A stretch of DNA of 64,000 nucleotides, from NCBI RefSeq assembly GCF_047496725.1, contig NC_132980.1, positions 4,392,572 through 4,456,571 of the forward strand. Direction: 5' to 3'. Numbering within the stretch: position 1 is the stretch's first letter; each line of letters begins with the position of its first letter. This document shows, piece after piece, positions 8,995 to 17,860 of the stretch. The notes below the pieces were generated by a model that worked only from the letters and a program-made list of their open reading frames with translations, did no database searches and had not been told where the DNA came from. Source of the DNA: Anoplolepis gracilipes. Taxonomy: Eukaryota; Arthropoda; Insecta; Hymenoptera; Formicidae. The translations under genes and the position numbers were made by a program.

Positions 8995-9972
8995 GCGCTT
9001 CCTATCGAATTACATATTCCTGGATACCAGTTTTGCGGTCCGGGCACGCGGCTAGAAGAACGATTGGCTAGAGGTGATCGAGGTATCAACCCATTGGACG
9101 CAGCGTGTCGTGAACACGATATAGCGTACTTTCGGAGTAACGATCTTGCCGAAAGACACGCGGCGGATAGGATACTCGCCAAAAAGGCGCAAACTCGCAT
9201 CACTGCGAAAGATTCGTCTCTCGGTGAGAGAGCCGCAGCCACAGCTGTCTGGACAGCGATGAAAACCAAAACGAAGTTCGGTATGGGTCTAAAGACGAAA
9301 ACGAAGAAAAAGATGGTGAAAAAACGAATACTTCCGGTAGCGAAACGCGGGGGTGTATTACCGATTCTACCATTGTTGGGCGCTCTCGGATCTCTGATTG
9401 GTGGAGCGGCTGGTGTAGCAAAGATGGTGAACGATGGAAAAGCTACACAACGTCAGTTTCAAGAAATGCAACGTCACAATCATGCCATGGAAGGTCGCGG
9501 ATTGTATCTCGCACCATACAAATACGGCCGAGGAGTCTCAATGAAAAAGAAGAAAAAAAAAAACGTCAAAGAGACGCTAAAAATGCCAGAGGGCGTAACT
9601 ACCAACGTACAATTGCTGCAACTAGCAAAACGTATGCACATTCCATATTTTAGAGGTGTTTTTATGCGTAACTCATTACCGATCGGCGGTATATATCGAA
9701 ACGAGAGCGGGATCATAAATTTGGATAACGCTAAAGGCTCGGGTACTCACTGGGTAGCGTATGCAAAGAGGGGGAATTGTGCTATATATTTTGACAGTTT
9801 CGGCAATCTTCGACCGCCGAATGAATTGGTGCGATATTTAAATGTGACAAAAATAGAATATAATCACACATCCTATCAAACTTATAATCAAAGCATCTGT
9901 GGACAATTGTGCTTGCAGTTTCTCCGAACGGTCGATGCACGCGAATTTAAAGACATACATTGCGCTATTTAA
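8950..9972 (+). CDS. Fusion of parvovirus-type phospholipase A2 and adenain-like cysteine protease
   Basis: A 340-residue protein with two enzyme modules. Residues about 20-75 form a phospholipase A2 core: calcium loop YQFCGPGT (26-33) and catalytic LDAACREHDIAY (49-60; His56, Asp57), as used by parvoviruses to breach endosomes. Residues 105-135 are basic, followed by a hydrophobic Gly-rich segment (136-158, LPLLGALGSLIGG) like small membrane-active capsid peptides. A second Lys cluster (198-205) precedes a C-terminal protease with His267 (GTHWVAY), Asp282 (YFDSFG), Gln310 and Cys317 (SICGQLCLQF), seven residues apart as in adenovirus protease. The frame is intact. Similar fused proteins are, to my recollection, present in other insect Polintons. 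Cleavage of the protein into separate parts is inference. Confidence 0.9.
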   Translation: MSPQIGRGLLNRAINALPIELHIPGYQFCGPGTRLEERLARGDRGINPLDAACREHDIAYFRSNDLAERHAADRILAKKAQTRITAKDSSLGERAAATAVWTAMKTKTKFGMGLKTKTKKKMVKKRILPVAKRGGVLPILPLLGALGSLIGGAAGVAKMVNDGKATQRQFQEMQRHNHAMEGRGLYLAPYKYGRGVSMKKKKKKNVKETLKMPEGVTTNVQLLQLAKRMHIPYFRGVFMRNSLPIGGIYRNESGIINLDNAKGSGTHWVAYAKRGNCAIYFDSFGNLRPPNELVRYLNVTKIEYNHTSYQTYNQSICGQLCLQFLRTVDAREFKDIHCAI

Positions 9973-10001
9973 CTTAGTATTCGTTAAACAGTTTGGCCAA
10001 C

Positions 10002-10757
10002 ATGTCTATGACATTCACGCTGACTGGAAAGAGCAGCGTTCTCGCGGCAAACTACTTTCCCAACGTAGATTTAAGCGACGGTGAATACGAGCTTGGTCTA
10101 GCGGATTTTGAAAGTTATCACACGATATCGAACGTGAATTCCTCGAATAATAAATTTTACTTTGGCAAAGACGATGCGGAAATTACGATTCCCGAGGGAT
10201 CGTACGAGCTGCAAGCGATACAGGAATTTTTGAAACATACAATTTTACAAAAACGTTCGCAACACACAGTTCGTGATGGTGATAAAAAACACACTGACGA
10301 CGACGATAACTTTGAGCCTGGAGAATGGCCTATAGTGCTCCGCGCTAATTACAATACGATGAGGAGCGAGATCAAATGCGCCTACAGATTAAATTTTAGC
10401 AAGCCTAACAATATTGGATCGCTGCTAGGATTCTCGAACCGTATACTGCAGCCGCGAAAATGGTACGAGTCAGACGTGCCGATTAACATTATCAACGTGA
10501 ACATTATCCGCGTCGAATGTAATGTGACCGCGGGTGCGAACAACAACGGCAAACTCGTTCATACGATACACGAATTTTCACCGAGGGTACCACCAGGATA
10601 TAAGATATCGGAAACACCGGCGCACATCATTTACCTACCGATCATCGTGCGGTGCATTACGGATTTAACGTTACGCGTTGTCGACCAGGAAGGACGATTA
10701 CTCGATTTTCGAGGAGAAGAGATCACCATTAGATTGCATGTACGGCGGCGGCGGTAA
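10002..10757 (+). CDS. Minor capsid (penton) protein, single jelly-roll
   Basis: A 251-residue protein beginning MSMTFTLTG; I used the ATG at 10,002 because the frame before it has only a TTG. Position directly before the major capsid gene, length, the LSDGEYELGL ... FESYHTISN N-terminus and the beta-rich sequence agree with Polinton minor capsid proteins, which form the vertex pentons. The C-terminus is an Arg-rich tail (RLHVRRRR). The frame is intact. Confidence 0.85.
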   Translation: MSMTFTLTGKSSVLAANYFPNVDLSDGEYELGLADFESYHTISNVNSSNNKFYFGKDDAEITIPEGSYELQAIQEFLKHTILQKRSQHTVRDGDKKHTDDDDNFEPGEWPIVLRANYNTMRSEIKCAYRLNFSKPNNIGSLLGFSNRILQPRKWYESDVPINIINVNIIRVECNVTAGANNNGKLVHTIHEFSPRVPPGYKISETPAHIIYLPIIVRCITDLTLRVVDQEGRLLDFRGEEITIRLHVRRRR

Positions 10758-10769
10758 AATTAGCGTGTG

Positions 10770-10943
10770 ATGCTCGTGTTGAACGGATCGAAAGACGTGA
10801 GAGACAATACAATCTTTACGACGTCAGCGACAACAACATCGACATTTGCTAATATCCAATCATCCGGCACTAAGAAAAAGAAATTGAACGCATCAAACGT
10901 TGCGTTTTTACAATCTTTGGGATTCGTGGTGCGAAACATTTAA
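10770..10943 (+). CDS. 57-residue ORF between minor and major capsid genes
   Basis: ATG at 10,770 and TAA at 10,941-10,943, filling nearly the whole interval between the capsid genes with only 12 and 3 bases to spare. The N-terminal half is Thr/Ser-rich; then comes KKKKLN and a hydrophobic end, FLQSLGFVVRN. A short basic, LG-ending protein in front of the major capsid gene occurs in related elements (recollection, not checked). Possible core or capsid-cement peptide. Confidence 0.55.
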   Translation: MLVLNGSKDVRDNTIFTTSATTTSTFANIQSSGTKKKKLNASNVAFLQSLGFVVRNI

Positions 10944-10946
10944 ACG

Positions 10947-12147
10947 ATGACTGACATTCTCGACATCGCGGATGAGCCAATCTTTGACGATCGCATCGTC
11001 AAGATTGAGACTCACTCCTATAACCCATTCGCCAACACAACGTTCGGATACAGTGATGAGATAAGAATACCCATACAACAACAGGATCTGTATACATTGC
11101 CGTACGAGAGTTTCTTATACATCGAGGGAGAATTAAAGATAAAGAAGCCAGCTGGAGGATTCAATGTGGTACTGCAAAATAATTGCGTTGCATTCATGTT
11201 TGACGAGATTCGATATGAACTCGATGGTGTGGAGATTGATCGAAATAGAAACGTGGGAATAACAAGTATGCTCAAAAACTATGTAACAATATCATCCGAT
11301 AGAAGCGTGATTATGAGAAATGCTGGCTGGAGTGAGCCAACTATTGTGGGATGGACACTTTAATTTTTGCGTACCGCTCTACATGTTATTGGGATTTTGC
11401 GAGGATTACAGACGCATAGTAATTAACGCTCGTCACGAATTGATCTTAATACGATCGCGCAATGACAACAATTGTCTGCTTGGAGCTTCGACGCTGGAGC
11501 CTGTGATCAACATATTCAAGATACAATGGCGAATGCCACATGTGTTGTTGAGTGAAATTAAAAAGCTGTCTATGCTGCGCGCTCTGGAAAGCGGACGCTA
11601 CCTCAGCATGGGTTTTCGCTCGTGGGATCTGTACGAGTTTCCGCTGTTGCAGCGTACAACCAAACATTCGTGGGCCATTAAGACCGCGACTCAGCTGGAG
11701 AAACCACGATACGTTATCTTTGCTCTGCAGACAGGCCGGAAGAATATTATGCTCGAGGATATGAGTAAATTCGACGACTGCAAATTAACGAACGTGAAGC
11801 TTTATCTGAACTCGGAATGTTATCCGTACGACGACATGAATCTGGATTTCGATAAAAACAGATGGTCGATTCTCTACGACACGTACGCGCGTTTCTGCAA
11901 AAACTATTACGGATACGAGTACCTCGAACCGAGTCTCACTGTCTCACTGTTTCTACAGTACGGTCCGTTTGTGATCATCGATTGTTCTCGACAAAACGAA
12001 TCGGTCAAGAGTGCAACCGTGGATGTGCGATTGGAATTTGAGTGTAAGGAGAATGTGGCTAATAATACGACTGCGTACTGTCTCATCATACACGATCGCG
12101 TAATCCAGTATAACCCGTTGACCAACGTTGTGCGCAAAATTACCTAA
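10947..12147 (+). pseudogene. Major capsid protein (double jelly-roll), frameshifted
   Basis: The first 138 codons (10,947-11,363) and the rest (open from 11,320 to 12,147) lie in different frames. Both halves match one Polinton major capsid protein: N-terminal part with YNPFANTTFGY and the first jelly roll, then FNFCVPLYMLLGF, ARHELILIRSRNDNN and a long beta-rich C-terminus. The crossover must fall within about 11,320-11,363, close to a GGGA run near 11,348; a single indel explains it. In an intact element this is the main capsid subunit. As sequenced, translation ends after 138 residues. Confidence 0.9.
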
Positions 12148-12185
12148 GTGTTTGCGACAATAATTTAGAGAGAGGAAAAGCTGGA

Positions 12186-12219
12186 TATAAATCCGAGTGT
12201 TACGAGATGGTTGTCATTC
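12186..12219 (+). promoter_or_regulatory. TATA box plus initiator for the 12,248 gene
   Basis: TATAAA at 12,186-12,191 and a perfect arthropod initiator TCATTC at 12,214-12,219, with 30 bp between the box and the initiator A, 32 bp ahead of the ATG at 12,248. Confidence 0.65.
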
Positions 12220-12247
12220 TTCTTAACTGACGAAAAGAGATCTCATC

Positions 12248-12778
12248 ATGTCTGTACCAACGTTTGTCGATCTGCAAGGATTTGTCGTTTCGAATAAATT
12301 CATCGCAAAGGAGGTGGCGGTGCTGAGAAGAGGAACTGTTCTCGCACACTACATTTTTCGGAGTCCTATACCATGGCATCTCCTTACAAAATCCGAAAAG
12401 TGTCAAGCTTCATGGTTGATGGCGAATCATCATGGACTACAATGGGAGGATGGAATCGTTGCGTACAGCATGGCGAAACGATTGATTACAACAGCTGTAG
12501 TTGAAGAAGAAGATGATAAAATGCAGTGTATCGTATACGTTAAAGGATGCCAGAAACGAGAATGGCTTGCTAATATGCTCGGCGACGATGCGAGAGAAAA
12601 TTTAATCATTGAGACCTTGGATGCTGATTACGACGATATCGAATCTCTAAATAATCTAGATGTTAAAAATACTATACGATGTGAAAAACATGTTAAGAAT
12701 TGCGCATTACAAAATGTATTCAAAATATTTAACTGGTGGTCGCAACGCCAGAAAGAATTGCAAGATTTGGAAAAATAA
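12248..12778 (+). CDS. Insect Polinton protein of unknown function, possibly RNase H/exonuclease fold
   Basis: A 176-residue protein. It opens with VPTFVDLQGFVV and continues with KEVAVLRRG, LQWEDGIVAYSMAK, VYVKGCQKREWL and a C-terminal Cys/His cluster (CEKH...C) before FNWW. This arrangement is common in insect mobile elements. The DLQGF and KG..K..WL pattern resembles degenerate DEDD-type exonucleases, but the acidic set is incomplete, so catalytic function is uncertain. It has its own TATA/initiator promoter. The stop overlaps an AATAAA signal near 12,773. Confidence 0.75.
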   Translation: MSVPTFVDLQGFVVSNKFIAKEVAVLRRGTVLAHYIFRSPIPWHLLTKSEKCQASWLMANHHGLQWEDGIVAYSMAKRLITTAVVEEEDDKMQCIVYVKGCQKREWLANMLGDDARENLIIETLDADYDDIESLNNLDVKNTIRCEKHVKNCALQNVFKIFNWWSQRQKELQDLEK

Positions 12779-13067
12779 AATATTTAAACACTAATATGTT
12801 TTATTTCTTATTCCCCCTCCTCATTCCCCCTCCTCATTCCTTCCCTCCCTCCCTCACGAGTCATTTAAGAATTCTTTTTATCCGAGTATCGTCCCTCTCT
12901 CCCTTCTAAAAATTTCAGAGCACTAAAGTATTCTAGAATCTCCCACCACATTTACCACTAATCTCCCACTACTTTGAAAAACGGGATGTCACGTATATTT
13001 GATTCTTCATACGGTCAGTGTTGCGTTAACCGTTCGTGAAAGTGGTCCACTTTTGAAATCTGGAAAT
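12779..13067 (+). other. Pyrimidine-rich intergenic leader
   Basis: CT-rich blocks (CCTCATTCC type, 12,810-12,855) followed by ordinary sequence. Near the end TATATT (12,994) and TCAGTG (13,015) may form a weak promoter for the next gene, but the 23-bp spacing is short. Confidence 0.4.
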
Positions 13068-13816
13068 ATGTACTACGTCGAAAGAAGCAGTGGCGGCCCC
13101 AGCAGAAGCGTGAATAATTACGTACCGAATCGTTATGAAACTCCATCGTTTAAGAACAAATGTGACAAGTAAGTTTTTGTTTAACTTCTTTCTATTTTTT
13201 CACAAATTGTTTTTAAACTAATTTTTTTTTTATTTTATTTTTTTACAGCATTTCGTTGAAGCGTCGTGCGATTCGTATACTAAGTAGACGATACGCATTG
13301 ACAACCACGGAATTCAAATTCCTTGAAATTGGTATCAACGTGGGTACACCGAGTTACGTGGAAATTGTCATAGGAGATCATCAAGGAAAGGAACTGGTAT
13401 TATCTCTCGAAACGTGGAAGGGACTCTACGAGCAACGTCGCAATATTCACGATTTACTGCGAAAGGACTCTAAAGATACCTATAATTTTATAAGCGTTGG
13501 ACCGTTAACAGTGCGAGTTCATACGATTAACGATACTAAACTTATAAGTCTCGAATCTTTAAACGTACGCATGATGATGATTGAACCGACGTTACACCGT
13601 ATGTTTGATCTCGATCAATGCATCGATGTAACCTTTGATCGATTGGTTAGAATCACCGAGACCGTCGATACTAAGTTTACACAATTCTCCAATATCGCGT
13701 CCACTATAACGGATAATAAAAAAGTGTCAAATGTAATATGCGCCAGCGACGCCTTCAATAAACATCAACTTGTCGATTGCGAACTGGTAGCTTTAGTTTT
13801 TAGTCACAATATGTAA
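13068..13816 (+). CDS. Two-exon Polinton protein of unknown function
   Basis: Exon 1 is 13,068-13,168 (33 codons plus two bases; Ser/Asn/Tyr-rich start MYYVERSSGG), exon 2 is 13,249-13,816, giving 222 residues. The intron (13,169-13,248, 80 bp) has GTAAGT and a long T tract before ACAG. Without splicing, exon 2 has no ATG near its start. Exon 2 encodes an alpha/beta protein with YVEIVIGDHQGKELVLS and LETWKGLYEQR, a type seen near the ends of other insect Polintons. Function unknown. Polyadenylation signal AATAAA at about 13,857. Confidence 0.7.
13169..13248 (+). other. 80-bp GT-AG intron
   Basis: Donor AA|GTAAGT and acceptor TTTTTTACAG with a long oligo-T tract; it keeps the frame between the two exons of the 13,068 gene. 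Confidence 0.75.
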
Positions 13817-13847
<31 letters not shown>

Positions 13848-13989
13848 AAAGAGAAGAATAAAGTTTTTTTAAATTTAAATCATGATATAATTTACTCGCA
13901 CGCATTTCCCATCCGTGCTTCCTCCCACCCGTAAACAGTCCCAGTTCTCATATGTAGTTCGTTGCGGGGAATGACGTCATGCTGGGACC

Positions 13990-14081
13990 GCGAGAGAGTA
14001 AGTGCTAGGAAAGAAAGAGATAGCGCGAGGTGAAGTAGAGCGAGAGAGTAAGTGCTAGGAAAAGAAAGAGATAGCGCGAGG
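13990..14081. repeat. Two ~41-bp direct repeats in the Polinton terminal region
   Basis: Copies at about 13,990-14,030 and 14,040-14,081 share GCGAGAGAGTAAGTGCTAGG and end in GATAGCGCGAGG. The end sequence GCGAGG also borders each ~190-bp unit that follows. This belongs to the subterminal repeat zone. Confidence 0.85.
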
Positions 14082-14745
14082 GTACAAAGCTGCCGAACGT
14101 CGGCACTTAAAATCTCTTTTTCCATAATATTCTAATGGTCATAAAATAATCATAAAAAATTAGGAAAAAAAAAAGAGAAAAAAAAAAAAAGTTGCAGTTC
14201 TTTCCCTAAAAATTATGGAAGATATTTTTTTTGCTCCAGTTTTTTTTTTTTATGGGAGATTTTCCGCGAGGATACAAAGCTGCCGAACGTCGGCACTTAA
14301 AATCTCTTTTTCCATAATATTCTAATGGTCATAAAATAATCATAAAAAATTAGGAAAAAAAAAAGAGAAAAAAAAAAAGTTGCAGTTCTTTCCCTAAAAA
14401 TTATGGAAGATATTTTTTTTGCTCCAGTTTTTTTTTTTATGGGAGATTTTCCGCGAGGGTACAAAGCTGCCGAACGTCGGCGCTTAAAATCTCTTTTTTC
14501 ATAATATTCTAATGGTCATAAAATAATCATAAAAAATTAGGGAAAAAAAAGAGAAAAAAAAAAAGTTGCAGTTCTTTCCCTAAAAATTATGGAAGATATT
14601 TTTTTTGCTCCAGTTTTTTTTTTTTTTTTTTTTTTTATGGGAGATTTTCCGCGAGGGTACAAAGCTGCCGAACGTCGGCGCTTAAAATCTCTTTTTTCAT
14701 AATATTCTAATGGTCATAAAATGATCATAAAACTAGAAAAAAAAA
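14081..14745. repeat. About 3.5 copies of a ~190-bp subterminal repeat
   Basis: Units start at 14,081, 14,271, 14,458 and 14,656 (190, 187 and 198 bp; the last is partial). Each begins GGTACAAAGCTGCCGAACG, continues with a cryptic inverted A-rich/T-rich segment and ends TTTTCCGCGAGG. Length differences come from homopolymer A and T tracts. Such arrays are typical of the terminal inverted repeats of Polintons; the partner array would lie left of position 1. Confidence 0.9.
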
Positions 14746-14924
14746 ACAGTTTTATGACTTCTAAAATACCCCCCCCCCCCCCTAACATCTACTTTCGAAC
14801 GTGTGTAGGACCCTTCCCCCCCCCCTTTCCCTAACAGACCCCTCGCCCCTCTCAAATACCCCCGTCCCCCGCACCCCCCTCAGCGCCCCATGGCTTAGAA
14901 TCCCCCCTATAACACTACTGTCCT
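14746..14924. other. C-rich stretch at the element/host boundary
   Basis: Runs of 9-14 C and CCCC-rich segments with two CCCTAACA words, ending about where the first MITE fragment begins. No gene. It may contain the right tip of the Polinton, but I cannot define the terminus. Confidence 0.5.
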
Positions 14925-15455
14925 GTATCATTTTCCGATTTTTGCAATAATTATTAAAATATTAATTAAAAACGCTCAGCGTATGAGCGCGCGCCGCATA
15001 TAGCGCTCAGCATATCCTGAGCGTTTTTAATTAATATTTCAATGTTCCAATATGTACCATGTCCCAATATATACCAGTTGCCCCCATGTGTTACAGAATT
15101 ATTATAATATGACAGTATGATATATAACAGATTTTAAATAGGTTTCAAATATGATATATGGACAATCTACTTCCACATTAATTAATAATACACAGGTTTT
15201 AGAGTTTCGTGCAAAAATCGGAAAATGATACAGGACTTTTATGTTCAGTTTGACCTGCTCTATCTGCCCTAGAGAGGTGGGGCGATTATTACCGGACATC
15301 TTGTAAATATGCATAATATTGTTCGCTAAACGTTTTTAATTAATATTGTAATAATTATTGCGAAAATCGCAAAATGACTTAATACTTTTTTGTTTAGTTC
15401 ACTGTACTCTACCCACTCACGAGCGTTGGCCCATTAGTTATGAGACACCCTGTAT
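14925..15455. mobile_element. Nested palindromic MITE composite, left part missing
   Basis: From the left: most of an inner foldback MITE (centre at 14,970-15,030, right end CCGGACATCTTGT near 15,306), then the right arm of an outer MITE ending GAGACACCCTGTA at 15,454. The junction between them matches that of the complete composite at 51,274-51,855. About 130 bp of unrelated sequence lies within the inner right arm (15,045-15,190). Confidence 0.8.
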
Positions 15456-15625
15456 AGTCATATATGATATATGATAATTAAATAAAATCATATGATATCA
15501 TATATGATTTTATTTAATTATCATATTATCATATATAACTATATTTGGCAAGATATGCTCAGATATTGACAAAATCCATATATGGCCAATTTTATATGGA
15601 CTTTTTTTTCCCTGGCATTTTTTGC
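15452..15625. mobile_element. Truncated palindromic MITE (CCCGGG/ATATGG type)
   Basis: Inverted arms around TCATATATGA followed by GGCCAATTTTATATGGAC and a T run. The arrangement matches one arm plus centre of the MITE at 63,542-63,771. The other arm is cut where the preceding MITE ends. Confidence 0.75.
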
Positions 15626-16197
15626 CACGCAACGTGCCGCGGTGTTTTGTTAAAGTGATCGATATATCAATCGACCCATCATCTACCTGACATCGACTGC
15701 CCAATATCAAGCGATCAAATTCCATTGAAAAAGACACAATACTACCTCTTCCTTAAAAAATGACACTAGCAGTCGTCATTTTCTAATTATCTTTTTTTCT
15801 TCCCAATTTTTGAGAACGAGGAAAGGAAATTTTTTCGTGGAACAATTTTTCCAGGACTCGCCCAAGTTCCCGCCTTGACATTCGCTTTAAGCTCCACAGG
15901 AAAGCTTCATTTAGAAGCTACAATTATTTGAAAAACTTGTTTCCTAAATGTCGGAGATTCCGATTTTTTTTTATAAAATTCTATTTTGCAAAACTAAAGT
16001 ATCTCATAGATTCCAATAATCCTAACTGAAAGAACTGAAATCTTAACTAAAGAGTCTTTTTCAATTACTTTCTGCCAAGATGGACACATTTCTGTCTTTT
16101 TCTCTTTTCTTTTTAAGAACAAAGAAACAATAGGATCTTCAAGTTGATCATCTTTCAATTAATAAGATTATTTTTTCTAAAAACAATATGACCTAAT
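15626..16197. other. Gene-free intergenic DNA
   Basis: AT-rich unique-looking sequence. No convincing frame, RNA gene or repeat seen. Confidence 0.5.
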
Positions 16198-16740
16198 GTA
16201 CACGGTGTGTCTCAAAAGTTCCCGGACTGAATTTTTAAAATCAATATTAGTGGCGCGATTTGCCTGTACTTTTGGGAGTATGTTGAGGGAACTTATCGCG
16301 CACTCTGTGTAAAGTTTCAGCAAGCGATATTCAAATTCAAGCAGTGTTCAAACGTTTTGCATGAACGATGTTTGTGACGGTGCGTTATACTCATTGTAAA
16401 ATGAATATTAATATGGAGCAACGTGTTGCAATTAAGTTTTATTTTAAAGTTTGAATGCGACGGAAATGTCCGCTAGACTATTTTTTTTCCGAAGATAAAA
16501 TTGCAGTTGAAAGAAAATCGATTTAACACACGATTGAGGACATTCAAAAAGCAGTAATCGAGAAGCTGTGCATGCTCGGAAAATTGAAAAACATTTTATT
16601 TAGCATATTGATTATTCAAAATAGTCTCCATTTATTGCTATGCATAAATTGGCTCGTCTCCCTGCGAAATCTTCAGCTTTTCACGATTACTGCTTTTTAA
16701 ATGTTCTTAATCGTGTGTTACATCAGTTTCCTTTCAACTA
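16198..16740 (+). mobile_element. Mariner-like transposon remnant
   Basis: The terminal-type sequence GTGTCTCAAAAGTTCCCGG near 16,206 is followed by a leader and a decayed transposase start (MEQRVAIKFYF near 16,412, then stops). Between 16,505 and 16,725 two copies of an ACACACGATT...AAAAAGCAGTAATCG segment face each other, indicating a rearranged internal part. The right end is not found. Confidence 0.65.
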
Positions 16741-17080
16741 CAACTTTATCTTATCTTTATATTATCTATCTGTAGTTCGTAATTTCCAACAAGTTACACA
16801 TTAATTCTTTTCAGCTTTACTTAAAACTCGGCTGTAATAAACGATGATTTTATCTGTTTCTTCCTACGTTTGAGGTAAAACTGCATTAATTCCTTGATCA
16901 GAAGTATCAGTATCCAAAATAAACTTTCCTTCCGTAGAAAAAGATAACACTGGAGAAGAAATCAGAATCTGTTTTAATTTTTCAAAAGAAAGGTTATTAA
17001 AGTGGTTATTACAAACATACCTTCTTTTTCTCCTTCCCTTCCTTTCAAAAAACCCATATGAATGCGTTTTGTGATGGCTC

Positions 17081-17304
17081 CATAGACCTAAAGTATGGAC
17101 TCCGTTATCCCTATTTTAACCGTAGGTGAAACAGACTCCACAAAAAAGAGCGATATAGCAAGTGACCGCGGATTACCTCTGTCTATCATATGTTTTGATA
17201 TTGACTAGAAAAAGACAGATATTGGCTGCAGATTTGTACTGTCGTTTTTTCACACTAGGACTTACTTTTGAATTACGTTGCGCAGTCCATACTTTAGGTC
17301 TATG
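17081..17304. mobile_element. 224-bp DNA transposon with 20-bp TIRs
   Basis: CATAGACCTAAAGTATGGAC at 17,081-17,100 is matched by its inverted copy at 17,285-17,304. Flanks GATGGCTC (17,073-17,080) and AATGGCTC (17,305-17,312) agree at seven of eight bases, consistent with an 8-bp target duplication (hAT-like size). Non-coding. Confidence 0.8.
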
Positions 17305-17639
17305 AATGGCTCCATATATCATCCGAATTTCTATAAATATATCATGTTCTTGCTCAATTTTCAAGGTGTTTTCCAACGCTCACTTTTTAATAATTTTATC
17401 ATACTCAGAAAATCAAAATCTATAAAAAAAACTATTCCTTTATTTACATCTCTTTAGGCAAAAATCGATCTTTTTTTAACATCCTCTTTTCACTAGACTT
17501 TCCATCAATGCATAGAAGAGGGTTTTACAATAAGAGAGAATCTTTGAACAAATTTTTGATACTCATTTTTTAAAATGGAACTACTCTAATTTTTTTTTAT
17601 ATAAATCGATTTCTCAATATTCTGAGTAAAAGATTATAG

Positions 17640-17860
17640 GAGTATGTTCACCGAAAATTGATTAATTTACAAGATATTTCATATTTTGACATAAACTATG
17701 AAATATCTCCTAAAATATTTATTTTTTTATTAGCTTGCCTCAATACTTTTATGCACAGAATAATGAGAAGAATCAATTGGTGTAAAAAATTACATAGTTG
17801 TCTTAAAGAAAAAATATGTAACTACTAATTGCAAATTCGTATTTTCTCTTTATTGTCGCA
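17640..17860. mobile_element. Fragment of the ~850-bp palindromic MITE family
   Basis: Sequence including CTTTTATGCACAGAATAATG, AATCAATTGGTGTAAA and AACTACTAATTGCAAATTC matches the central part of the complete copy at 42,592-43,439. Confidence 0.75.

Larger units (their letters stand above)
1..14924. mobile_element. Polinton/Maverick (adintovirus-like) element, left end outside window
   Basis: The module contains the Polinton hallmark genes: protein-primed polymerase B, retroviral-type integrase, A32-like packaging ATPase, adenain-like protease, and minor and major capsid proteins. Three transcription blocks are visible: polB rightward, five leftward reading frames (4,699-8,570), then seven rightward ones (8,648-13,816). 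Subterminal repeats at 13,990-14,745 and a C-rich stretch mark the right side. The exact terminus and the 6-bp target duplication typical of Polintons cannot be set because the left terminal inverted repeat is not in view. Base composition is clearly more GC-rich than the downstream host DNA. One stop in polB and one frameshift in the major capsid gene indicate a decaying but recent endogenous copy. Confidence 0.93.

Noticed and set aside
11340..11363. Programmed ribosomal frameshift in the major capsid gene
   Set aside because: No slippery heptamer or downstream structure was recognised, and another gene of the same element is also broken; a disabling indel is simpler.
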